From contig JBCFYV010000024.1 of assembly GCA_039000515.1 (NCBI GenBank), positions 41,476,533-41,540,532 of the forward strand: a DNA stretch of 64,000 nt, written 5' to 3'. Source of the DNA: Timema cristinae. Lineage: Eukaryota; Arthropoda; Insecta; Phasmatodea; Timematidae. Numbering within the stretch: the first letter of the stretch is position 1; each line of letters starts with the position of its first letter. Below are positions 20,950-29,829 of this stretch, piece by piece. The position numbers were made by a program, and so were the translations under genes. The notes beneath the pieces were generated by a model. The model had not been told where the DNA came from. It saw only the letters and a list, made by a program, of their open reading frames with translations, and did no database searches.

Positions 20950-21157
20950 TATTCAAAAGTATGTTCTTTAGTAAGCTATAAATTATTTTATCATAAATTC
21001 AATATTAGATTTTACCTGCCTTAAAATAAATTATATTTGACTGATATGTGTAGCATATTGTGTGTTTATTAACCTATGTACTAATCATATGATCGAAACT
21101 AACCTTGAAAAACACATAAGCACTCACCAGTACCCAGCCAGTTTTGTTGTCTCTGTC

Positions 21158-21474
21158 TTAAGGTGGTGAGAAAAGGTAAGTTGTTTTTTTTGCAGTTATT
21201 TTAACAAAATAACTTCCTACACGTGATTATATCAACATTTATTGGTGATTATTTATCATGAGTATAACGGCATTAGATAAACTTGTAACTGAATAAAACA
21301 AGATATCATTAAATTCTAGTACACCCTTGATAGATACAAAACAATTGTTGAGGTCACATGTTAAGAAAATTAAAATGTATTTCTACTGGATAAAACTATT
21401 TAATTTATTCGACCAAAAAATGTTTTGCTATAAAAGTTGCAAAAACACTGACCTTTTCTCGCGTGTCTTTCAGA
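21158..21474. mobile_element. TTAA foldback MITE, internally deleted, right end lost
   Basis: Starts TTAAGGTGGTGAGAAAAGG. The right arm is recognisable (AAGAAAATTAAAATGTA, GTTTTGCTATAAAAGTTGC, CACTGACCTTTTCTCGCG) but runs into a C homopolymer instead of the terminal TTAA. The centre is shorter than in the full copies. Confidence 0.75.
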
Positions 21475-21500
21475 CCCCCCCCCCCCCCCACACACACATA
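21475..21500. repeat. C homopolymer plus CA repeat
   Basis: About 14 C residues followed by CACACACAC. Confidence 0.95.
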
Positions 21501-21659
21501 AGTCCTAAGTTTTAAATCTAAAACTTTAAATTGTATGTATATATTTTATAATATTAATAATATATATATTTATATATATATATATATGAGAGCGTATTTG
21601 GCGCACGCTAGAGTTTCATGAAAAGAGTTTAGAAAAAATGATCAAATATCGATTGTTTC

Positions 21660-21880
21660 TACCGGTTGTCAGGATATAAAAATGTCTGGTTTAAGTTAAT
21701 TTCGTTTTCCGAAGACAGAGAAGTTGAGGCACAAATCCTGGCTAGTGGTGTATAAAGGTGATTTTTTCCTAAATGATTTCCTAAAAGCAAACTTCTTCTT
21801 AATCTTACCATCCTTATCTCTAAGTTAAATGTGTGAATATCTCGGATAAGTAGGAAGACCCAACACAAGCTGCACAACTT
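21660..21880 (+). mobile_element. Degenerate SINE-C
   Basis: GAAGACAGAGAAGTTGAGG, CTAGTGGTGTATAAAGGTG, TTTTTCCTAAATGATTTCC and a decayed tail (AATATCTCGGATAAGTAGG) are in SINE-C order. Confidence 0.55.
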
Positions 21881-22175
21881 TATTTCGATGGGAAGTAAAG
21901 GCGCCGGCGCCTTCGATTGTGGCATGTAAAATAAACGTGAAAAAATATTTCCGATAAAATTGTAGGCCCTATCCTGATCGCTCATAGAAATTCATTGTGG
22001 AAGGCAACGGGGAACTTCCCTAGTACATGGGTTTTCTACCAGATGGTGCAGGCAGCACTAACCAGCCAAAGGACTGAGTGCATGTCCGGCGCCGGATGGA
22101 TAGAAATAACATCAAACCAACCTTCGGGTTGTTGAATTAAGAAGCATAACCTGAACAGGTAGTAGACGCGTTGAT
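21881..22175 (+). mobile_element. Unclassified element that ends in the shared SINE tail
   Basis: Single-copy in this window. It contains GGCGCCGGCGCC, TGTGGAAGGCAACGGGG, CAGGCAGCACTAACCAGCC and CATGTCCGGCGCCGGATGG, then ends AGCATAACCTGAACAGGTAG, TAGACGCGTTGATAAAA. The tail is that of the SINEs but the sequence before it is neither body A nor B/C. It could be the 3' untranslated end of the mobilising LINE or a fourth SINE family. The palindrome GGCGCCGG is notable. Confidence 0.45.
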
Positions 22176-23041
22176 AAAAATAATTATAATTTACTATATG
22201 AGAATTTTCTGTCCGATTGTGTCGTAGCCGTTATTTATAATGCCATCTTCTTTCCTTGTTCATCATTGGTTATTTTCATCATGGCCCCTCTTCTCTTTAC
22301 CACGTTACCTTTAACATCACTCAATAAACCAGTTTGATCGATTATTTTTTCAACCTCTCTCACATCCTTATTTTATTACGAGTCAGGTTTAACGATATAT
22401 TCCGTGTTGATACGCATTAGTCTTGAGTCTCAATATCCCATTATTATTTTTTTTCTTGTAAATAGGGTTATTTCTCTCCACATTAGGGTGATGAGTTGTT
22501 TGATGAAACCAGGGGTGACGTGGTCGTTTATCATTTATATTTTATTTGTCTCTCGCGCCCAACTTTCTTCTCTTTACTCTTTGCTTGTTTGCTTAATGTT
22601 TCATTCTATCTTGAGTTTTAATATTCATGCAAATGTATAGAGTGACGCTGGGTTATATATCAAAGTCTTTTGTTTAGTTTTTATTATTATTATTATTATT
22701 ATTCGTGGGAAAGTAGAGGTTTCTTCTCTCTTTGCGCTAATTTGTTTCGTTTTCTTTTTGTTTGGATTGTTTTGGACTCCTTTTATATCACCGCAGCTGG
22801 AATTTCCTGTATCTGTTTTTCGGTTTTTGAGGTTTCTTTCTATTTTTTTTACCTATTTTCTTTCATTTCATGTATTTTTTTCTAGCAATTTTTTTTAACA
22901 CCTTCCCTTATTAACCTCATAACAATCACCGCAAAGTATTTTCTATGGTTTGTCCCTTTCAAAATCATTTTAATACATCAAGGAACGTGATTGAACTGTT
23001 ATTTTTAGCATCCGCAGGAGTTATACGTCTATACACTGGCT
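22176..23041. other. T-rich stretch, no gene seen
   Basis: The plus strand is strongly T/pyrimidine-rich, with a (TTA)n tract at 22680-22703. Open frames here (22404-22640, 22670-22885) encode only hydrophobic Phe/Tyr/Leu-rich text expected from T-rich sequence, so they are not called. Confidence 0.4.
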
Positions 23042-23212
23042 TAGGTATGAGTAAGGTTGTATTTAGAGGAAGTTTACCCTTATTTCCTTAGAAGGAGAGT
23101 GGAAAACCAGTTTGGAGAAACACCCTTCATTGCACCCGGCAGGGATTCGAATCACGTCTTCAGGTCATCGGCAGCCAGTTGTGATTGTGACGCTTGAGAG
23201 ACCATTCGGTTG
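23042..23212 (-). mobile_element. SINE-C body and head, minus strand
   Basis: TTGTATTTAGAGGAAGTTTA, GGAGAGTGGAAAACCAG, the inverted B-box region (GGGATTCGAATCACG) and the inverted head (GTGACGCTTGAGAGACC). Confidence 0.78.
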
Positions 23213-23299
23213 CTCAAACTGGTAAACTATTGCTATAGAAAGATCTATCTTCTATAACCTATATTTAAAACGTGAATCTATTCTTTTCAACGATTTGGA

Positions 23300-23445
23300 A
23301 GAGCTTTATCTAATACCTATAAAAGTTATTAGATCTACTTTCACGTATTCATACGTCAAGTTATGTTATCTACAGCTTTCGCTTTTGTTGAATATTATCA
23401 ATACCTTTAAAATAACATTGATTTAGTAAAATTTTACACATTTTG
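23300..23445 (-). repeat. Dispersed repeat D, inverted copy
   Basis: AGTTATTAGATCTACTTTCA, CGTATTCATACG, GTTATGTTATCTACAGCTTT, ATCAATACCTTTAAAATAAC, TAGTAAAATTTTACA. It is highly similar, block for block, to 40148-40295. Confidence 0.65.
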
Positions 23446-23624
23446 TCTGAAAAAAATATCTTCGTGTTTTTATTCTAAAAAGTCTTTTTATGAAAATCTA
23501 TAGCATGGACAAGTGCCATTATTTTAATATCAATTTATCACTCTAATCTGTGTGTTTATTGGTGGTACATTGTATTTACAATTTATTTGATAATACTCTA
23601 TCTTAGCCCATTCGTTAATTATCT

Positions 23625-23820
23625 TATCTACTGAGCTAAGGATCCTGGGTTCGATTCGTGGTATAGCCGAAACATTTACCGTTTTTTGAAATGTGTATTT
23701 CACCTTTCACAGTGCTGCATTAACATTTGAGGGATGGATTTTTGTCTGTCCTAGATTTAAGTTAGTTTTTAAGTCGTATCATGATGTACTAAGTCGGTGT
23801 TTAGAATTTGCAACCTAAAG
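23625..23820 (+). repeat. Dispersed repeat F (tRNA-like B box), copy 1
   Basis: CTACTGAGCTAAGGATCCTG and the B-box match GGGTTCGATTCGTGG, then TATAGCCGAAACATTTACC, and further on TCCTAGATTTAAGTTAG and GTACTAAGTCGGTGTTTAGA. The same word order is found at 35240-35420. Probably a fourth, old tRNA-derived SINE family. Confidence 0.5.
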
Positions 23821-23979
23821 ACCTAAAAAAAATGTAATGTATAGAGAAAATCTACCCTTTAACTGTTGTTTTGCAAAATAATAAATTCGAACATATTTTC
23901 CGTATAAAACTTTGCCGGTTCTGATGTCCACGTCCGAACAGAGGGACGAGTATATAAATGCAATATGTTTCCTGTCTGG

Positions 23980-24220
23980 GGGGGAGAACTGACGCCCTCG
24001 TTGTCATGGTAACAGATGTAGGTCCATCACGTATGATAATACAATTTAAAGTTGGTCCTTGGGTAGTATAGTATAGTAGTAGTAGTAATAGTAGTTGCGG
24101 GATGACAAGATAAGATGTCCTCACCATTGGAACGAAGAGAGACGACGTTATCTCCTTCAGGTCAGGGCATGCATTTCGTCGATTTATCATCGTGTCTGCT
24201 GGGATTATAATTTTACAAAA
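23980..24220. other. Single-copy island with an RFX-type X-box
   Basis: Higher in GC than its flanks, with GTTGTCATGGTAAC at 24000-24013, an AGT triplet run at 24074-24094 and GACGACGTTATCTCC. It matches no repeat family. Confidence 0.35.
24000..24013. promoter_or_regulatory. Candidate X-box (RFX-type) motif
   Basis: GTTGTCATGGTAAC fits the near-palindromic X-box consensus GTHNYYATRRNAAC bound by RFX-family factors. One match in 64 kb can occur by chance, and no nearby transcription start is evident. Confidence 0.3.
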
Positions 24221-24225
24221 TTATC

Positions 24226-24604
24226 TTAAGGTGGGAGTGTAAGGAACGCGAGTTTAGGGCAGTAATTTTTGCATTTTCTTATATCAAAACAATTTTTAAA
24301 TACTTATTTAGTAGAAACATAGTTTAATTTTTTTCACATGGTGATCTCAAACTGTTCTTGAATATCTGTCAAAGGTGTCCTGAAATCTAATGACAATTTG
24401 TCCTCTTCATTTAAAAAGTGTCATCTAATGTTACTATGCTCATGAGAGATATTAATTAACTATTGATGTCACCATCTGAAAAAAAAATCAATATTTAGGT
24501 TTCTACTAGAGCGATATTTGATTTATTTTGACCAAAAATATGTTTTGCTATAAAAACTGGAAAAATACTGCCCTTAACTTATCTTCCCCTTTGTTCCACC
24601 TTAA
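24226..24604. mobile_element. TTAA foldback MITE, complete copy 3
   Basis: TTAAGGTGGGAGTGTAAGG to TTTGTTCCACCTTAA. The central part carries GAATATCTGTCAAAGGTGTC and the inverse-type GAGAGATATTAATTAACTA. The arms are again close to half of the element each. Confidence 0.9.
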
Positions 24605-24651
24605 AATGAGGGTTACTGTTTTAAAAATCGAGGACTCATTTTTACTTATTA

Positions 24652-24718
24652 GTAACCTCCTTGGGTGGTTGCATGGTCTAAGGTGTCGAACAAGTAGTGA
24701 GACACGCTGAAAAAAAAA
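24652..24718 (+). mobile_element. Minimal SINE-C: head fused directly to tail
   Basis: CTCCTTGGGTGGTTGCATGG, TCTAAGGTGTC, then immediately GAACAAGTAGTGAGACACGC and an A run. The B box and the whole body are missing. It could arise by template switching during reverse transcription or by later deletion. Confidence 0.65.
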
Positions 24719-24960
24719 CTTTTTAAAATCACCCTGATAAAATAACATTTATTTTTAGTGTATACCTACCAAATAATCTAAAACAATGACCTTCATGTGA
24801 GTCAAATTTTACTTTTTTGGTGTTGTGGACCATATATATATATAATATATAAACACTAATTATATATACTAATCTGAAATCATAGTATGCATTGAGGGCT
24901 GAATCTATTAAAATATATTTAAAAAAACTACAAACCTTATTTTTTAATTAACATATTGAT

Positions 24961-24969
24961 AGTTATTTA
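24961..24969. repeat. Target-site duplication of SINE-A, left (AGTTATTTA)
   Basis: Identical to 25245-25253. Confidence 0.75.
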
Positions 24970-25244
24970 GGTGAACTGGTGGTCTAGGGGTAAGGTGTCA
25001 GACTTCTGTGCTGGCGGCCGGGGTTCAATCCTCGGTCCTGGCACAGATGTATCTGATTACCAAACCCTTCCTCCACCTCTGACAAGACATCTTGTGAATG
25101 TGGGGAATGCCAGGCCTCCTCCGTTGTTCGGATTCCACGTTAAACTGTAGGTCCTCCATTTCATTTCACAATCACACTACCATTACACATTAGCGTAAGT
25201 GCGTATAACCCGAATGGGTAGTAAGACGCGATGCTAAAATAATA
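24970..25244 (+). mobile_element. SINE-A copy, full length (A1)
   Basis: Starts GGTGAACTGGTGGTCTAGGG, with intact boxes and core (one change, CTCCGTTGTTCGG) and tail CGTATAACCCGAATGGGTAG. A 9-bp duplication flanks it. Confidence 0.93.
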
Positions 25245-25253
25245 AGTTATTTA
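25245..25253. repeat. Target-site duplication of SINE-A, right (AGTTATTTA)
   Basis: Identical to 24961-24969. Confidence 0.75.
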
Positions 25254-25291
25254 TAGGTGATTAACTGTTTATGTCGAATCTCACACTCTTT

Positions 25292-25345
25292 TAGCACACA
25301 CAATACTGATTCATAAATACCTATGAATCAGTATTATGTGCGCAC
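25292..25345. repeat. Strong palindrome
   Basis: CACACAATACTGATTCATA, a short AATACC spacer, then TATGAATCAGTATTATGTG. The stem is about 19 bp with one or two mismatches. The function is unknown; it may be the relic of a small inverted-repeat element. Confidence 0.8.
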
Positions 25346-25550
25346 CAAGAAATTTTTCTTAAGATGCGCATATGTTCAAAATGTTTATAGTCAAAATAAC
25401 ATTTCTAGGGGAGGGGAGGAGTATATTAAGGAAAACAGCCCCTTGAAGGACAGAAGTTATGAAAATGTATAAACATTCAATAGACCTACCTCTAGAAATT
25501 ATTTCCAGGGTATTTTTCATGGCAACTAAGACAGGAATCTTAGTAATATA

Positions 25551-25785
25551 CAGTAGCTCCATAGCTTCTTTGGTGCTGACTGACAGTTCACAGCTGACTT
25601 CTGACAGTAAACATTTAGGTATATACCTAAATTTTGACCATCAGAAGTGACAGCTGCTAAACACATGTTTTAGCAGATCATATGGTTCGGCGTAGGGATA
25701 CATAATTTGGTCTGGTAACTTTTCAAACTTTTTAGCTGTCAGCTGTGAGCTGTCAGTCAGCACCAAAGAAGCCATGGGGCTACTG
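25551..25785. mobile_element. Mariner-like MITE, 235 bp, TA-flanked
   Basis: The left end CAGTAGCTCCATAGCTTCTT (continuing TGGTGCTGACTGACAG) matches the inverted right end (CTGTCAGTCAGCACC, AAAGAAGCCATGGGGCTACTG) over about 48 bp. TA stands immediately outside both ends (25549-25550 and 25786-25787). A TA target and a terminal CAGT are the pattern of Tc1/mariner-type non-autonomous elements. The interior has two more hairpins (TTTAGGTATATACCTAAA and TGCTAAACACATGTTTTAGCA). Non-coding. Confidence 0.8.
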
Positions 25786-26004
25786 TAACTAACCTTACAT
25801 ACATTGCACCGATCCTAATATTTCTGTACTCTTATAATTGGGAATTTTGGAGGAACTTGAGATGTGTAATATTTTTAAAATTATTATTAAGGTCTTTAAA
25901 CGAAATCTTTACGTTTGACACACACTTATATTTTATTTCTACTTCTTATAATTTAAGTTTTTATTGACATTGTTTGCATTTTTGGGAGGGAAAACTTCCA
26001 TCCT

Positions 26005-26027
26005 TGCCCCCTCTTGGTGCGCCACTG
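26005..26027 (-). mobile_element. Possible hAT-type terminal sequence
   Basis: CCCCCTCTTGGTGCGCCACTG reads inverted as CAGTGGCGCACCAAGAGGG, a common hAT-type terminus. The opposite end was not found. Confidence 0.3.
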
Positions 26028-27893
26028 GACAATGAAAACACTAGAATAGAATTCCTCATAAAGTGTATTTTATACATAGATAACTTTTGTGTAAATGATA
26101 CATATCAGGCCAAATATATGACAGGACAAAACAGCCCATTGGGCTGCATTTTGTAGCCCCCTGTTTAAATTACTAAGCGTACCTCTAGCTATTTGAGGCT
26201 TGAATTTAATTTTACAATTGGATTTTAAAATAGCTATTAATTTAGTTAAATAATTTTGGCTAGCTAAAATTATATAATGTTACTATTTAGTCTACAATAA
26301 GTAGATAACTTTTAAACGATATTTCAATTTGATATAACCAACGAAAAGTGTATATTGTCTTCTTGTTTCATTATCAACACTTTAATTACAGATTATACCT
26401 ATTTTTGATCTAATAAAACATTATTGATTCATTAGTGTTATTATTCTGGTTGAAAAACTAATATGTTATTGATACACTATTGATAAATTATACTAGTAGT
26501 ATATTTAAATGTTTTCATCGTTCATCGCGTAAATACATATGTTTATATTTTATGAAAGATCCTTTGTAATGTGTTCTCATTGTATATGTTTTAAGATAAT
26601 TGGTTGTTTTTTAAACGTATTTTCAAATACTACGACTATATTTGGGTTAACAATCAACTTTAATAAGGAGCTAAGGAAAAAAAAATAGTTAAAATCAATG
26701 AAAATATAATCTTTTCTATAGTCGTCAATCATCTACTCAACATGTATTTACTCTCTAGAATGCTAAGTGCTAAGTTTAGTCATAGGTTTTATACGACGGA
26801 TACTAAATGTCACGCAGACGAATCGATAACCAAATCACATAAATGAGACCCCACATTCTGTAATTGATTGAGTGGGAAATTATGTTACTAATAATGTATG
26901 GTTAGTAAATGAGACTACTTGTGTTTGCTTTTGCATTGTGTGGTCGAGTGTTCGATCGGAAAATTATGATTTCAGGTTTCCTGCTCTCGACGCTTAGCGA
27001 CGCATAAGGCTTTGCATTGATGTCGGTCTCATTAACCCCCACCCCCCACTCCCCCAATCCTAAAAAAGTTGTTTTTGCAATGCTGTGTGTCTGTTTAACC
27101 CTAAAATTAATAGTAGTTTGATAAAAAAACGAAAAGAGATAAATCGATTTTCTCAAAATCGGCTCTATCTATTTTGATTAAAATTCGTATCTGGGAGTTG
27201 ATTAAGATTATAAATAAAATGGCTAATTTTATTTTTACAATGAAAATAACTTTTGGGTACTTTACAGAAGTGTAAATTTCCGTATCTCCGTATCTAATTT
27301 TAGATACTAAATAACTTATTATTGCAAAATTGTACCATTAAAAATAAAAATAAACTTTTTTTTAAATATATTTTTATAAAACTAATAGTTTCTGAGATAT
27401 TGGCAATATATTAATACAATTTTGTGAGCTTTATTAGTAAAGAGATACCTCTTAAGTTTTAACGCAATAATTCACCCAATGCTATAGTGTAGTTGAATAT
27501 AAGTAAGTCTCTCAGAAAGTTTGTTGTTTTTCCTTAAACCTCTCATATCAGTGTTGCACAAACATTTCTCCTATCTCCTTCATTTTAGACTCAAGTCAAT
27601 AAATACATGTTTTATTGGTCAAAATTTATAAATAAAGAATTTAATAGTAATGCGATGACCTGAAGATGTGCACCACTTTTATTCTTAATACATTTATTGA
27701 ATTGATTTGTATTCTAAAAAAAATCAGGTTACATGAGCTTTTATAATATATATTCTAAAAAATACATTTAGATAGAATGTTTGTGTTTAGAAACTTGGTG
27801 TGAACTACTTAAGCTTTAAAGACGGTACTAAAAAGCTTACTCAGCCTTTGTGCAAGCACCTTTTTTTTTCTTTATAAACATTGGGTGACCTGG
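26028..27893. other. AT-rich stretch, no gene seen
   Basis: About 1.9 kb with no classified repeats. A short, more GC-balanced segment at 26900-27070 (CTCTCGACGCTTAGCGACGC, C-rich run at 27036-27055) stands out as single copy. Confidence 0.4.
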
Positions 27894-28160
27894 CGGTCTA
27901 GGGGTGAGGTGTCAGATTTTTGTGCTAGGGGTCCGGGTTTCAATCTTCGGTCCCGGCACAGATTTATCTTAGTGCCAAACCCTTCCTTCATCTCTGACAA
28001 GACTTGTATTAATCACAACTTGTGACTGTGTGGAATACCAGGCTCCGCCGTGGTTCGGATCCCACGTTAAACTGTTTTCATCTCACAATTACCCTACCAT
28101 TACACATCAGTGTAAGTGCGTATAACCCGGACGGGCAGTAAGACGTTGTGCTAGTAATAA
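27894..28160 (+). mobile_element. SINE-A copy (A2), full length, diverged
   Basis: GGTGACCTGGCGGTCTAGGG, the A2 linker (TGTATTAATCACAACTTGTG), a core with a deletion (CACGTTAAACTG then TTTCATCTCAC) and tail CGTATAACCCGGACGGGCAG. The lower identity suggests an older A2 wave. Confidence 0.88.
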
Positions 28161-28650
28161 TTTAGAACCGTTGTGAAGGTGTCCTTTTGTGATTCGCGGT
28201 TTTGGAAGGCATAATCATTATATATTCTTATTATTTATTTATCATCCACCATTTAGTAGCCTATTATTTAAATAAGAATATAAGGTTACTTGGTGTCTAT
28301 TTTTCATAAAGTATTTCATTCTTTATACTTATTTTTAAAAACTTTACAATCATTTAACACCATTGTCATAGATAAGAAGAAGGGTTGCCACTCCTTGTTA
28401 AACTGGATAGAAACAAGGATTAATTCTCATGTAATAAAAAATCCGGAAAACACAAATAAGTCTGCAAAATATTAAAAAATAAATTCCGGAATATTTGTTA
28501 ATTTGGGATATTTAATTGAAAGCTTAAAATAGTAGGGCTTTGGATGGATGAAAAAGTGAACTGAAGTATTAATCACGCTCGTTCAAATATGTCTAACTAC
28601 CCCTTAAACAAGAGTTGTGACGTGACAGAAGATGTATTATTTCACCAATC
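28161..28650. other. AT-rich stretch, no gene seen
   Basis: A 61-codon open frame (28290-28475) without recognisable features; not called. Confidence 0.4.
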
Positions 28651-29030
28651 TTAAGGTGGGAGAGTAGGGAAGTCGATAAAAGATCATGTTTTTTTTTGCA
28701 GTTTTTATAGAAAAACATTTCTTTTGTCAAAAGAAATTAAAAATTTCTTCAGTAGAAACATTGCTTAATTTTATTCACATGGTGACCTCGACAATTAGCT
28801 CTCAAGGGCGTCCTGGAATATAATTACATTATTTTCCTATTATTTAAAAAAAATCGCATTTAATGTCGCTGTGATTATGACAATATATTCAACAACTGTG
28901 TATGTAAATAAAATTAAACTATTTTTTTATTGAAGTAATATTTTATTTATTTTTACCAAAAGAAAAAACCTTGCTACGGAAATTGCAAAAGCACTGGCCT
29001 TTTCTCGCATTCCTTACATCCCCACCTTAA
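28651..29030. mobile_element. TTAA foldback MITE, complete copy 4
   Basis: TTAAGGTGGGAGAGTAGGG to ACATCCCCACCTTAA, with CAGTTTTTATAGAAAAAC in the left arm and GAAATTGCAAAAGCACTGG in the right arm. Confidence 0.9.
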
Positions 29031-29109
29031 ATAATCACTTATTAAACATAGGTTTACTTGACTTCACACTAAGTCATTTTGTTGAAAAATGAAATTTTCT
29101 TACTATTTT

Positions 29110-29185
29110 ATTCAAACCAAGCTGCCTGGAAAAATGGGTATTCCTTCCGTAAAATGTGTAAAAAACAGGGAATTTGGTAGTAAGA
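29110..29185 (+). repeat. Dispersed repeat E fragment
   Basis: CTGCCTGGAAAAATGGGTAT, TCCTTCCGTAAAA, AAAAACAGGGAATTTGG. Similar text occurs at 10.2, 52.3 and 61.3 kb. The pattern CCTGGRAAA...CAGGGAA looks like a short-period, low-copy element. Confidence 0.5.
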
Positions 29186-29240
29186 AAATATTGGTAACGC
29201 TGAAAAAATATTAGATACATTTTACTAGAGTAGAGTGATG

Positions 29241-29247
29241 CACTAAA

Positions 29248-29250
<3 letters not shown>
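29241..29250. repeat. Target-site duplication of SINE-A, left (CACTAAAATT)
   Basis: Identical to 29561-29570. The match may extend by ATT. Confidence 0.8.
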
Positions 29251-29278
<28 letters not shown>

Positions 29279-29557
29279 GCACCGCGTCTTACTACCCGTT
29301 CGGGTTATACGCACTTACGCTAATGTGTAATGGTAGGGTGATTGTGAGATGAAATGAAGGACCTACAGTTTAACGTGGAATCCGAACCATGGTGGAGGCC
29401 TGGCATTCCCCACATTCACAAGTTGTGATTAATACACGTCTTGTCAGAGGTGAAGGAAGGGTTTGGTAATCAGATAAATCTGTGTCAGGACCCAGGATTG
29501 AACCCCAGACCCCCAGCATAGAAGTCCGACACCTTAACCCTAGACCACCAGGTCACC
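29251..29557 (-). mobile_element. SINE-A copy (A2), full length, minus strand
   Basis: Starts with inverted TAA repeats and TTAGCACCGCGTCTTACTAC and ends CTAGACCACCAGGTCACC. CACTAAAATT precedes it (29241-29250) and follows it (29561-29570). Confidence 0.92.
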
Positions 29558-29560
29558 GTT

Positions 29561-29570
29561 CACTAAAATT
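29561..29570. repeat. Target-site duplication of SINE-A, right (CACTAAAATT)
   Basis: Identical to 29241-29250. Confidence 0.8.
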
Positions 29571-29576
29571 ATTGTT

Positions 29577-29824
29577 TTAGCACCGCATCTAACTACCCAT
29601 TCAGGCTATATGCTTATGTAATAATTACTGTGATGGTTCTAGGGATTAGGATGGTTATATTTATAGAAAGTATACCCGAATTTGCGTGGAGAGGGCGTGT
29701 AAAACAATTTAGGCATAAACCACTCATTACAACTGATCTAGAATCGGACTTTGATCTCCCCGTCATCGGCAATCTAGTCATTATGAAAGTAGGGCCTAAG
29801 ACCATGCGGTCACCGAAGCGGCTC
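29577..29824 (-). mobile_element. SINE-C copy, full length, minus strand
   Basis: TAGCACCGCATCTAACTACC, ATGGTTCTAGGGATTAGG, CGAATTTGCGTGGAGAGG, the inverted B-box region (GAATCGGACTTTGATCTCCC) and inverted head CCATGCGGTCACCGAAGC. One of the more complete SINE-C copies. Small open frames on both strands are shadows. Confidence 0.85.
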
Positions 29825-29829
29825 GTTAA

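Noticed and set aside
21659..21985. 108-codon minus-strand frame
   Set aside because: It covers a degenerate SINE-C and the next element in the antisense direction; not protein-like.
22404..22885. Hydrophobic frames that look like membrane proteins
   Set aside because: T-rich DNA gives Phe/Leu/Ile/Tyr codons by composition. There is no start context or homologous pattern. The same applies to 30280-30860.
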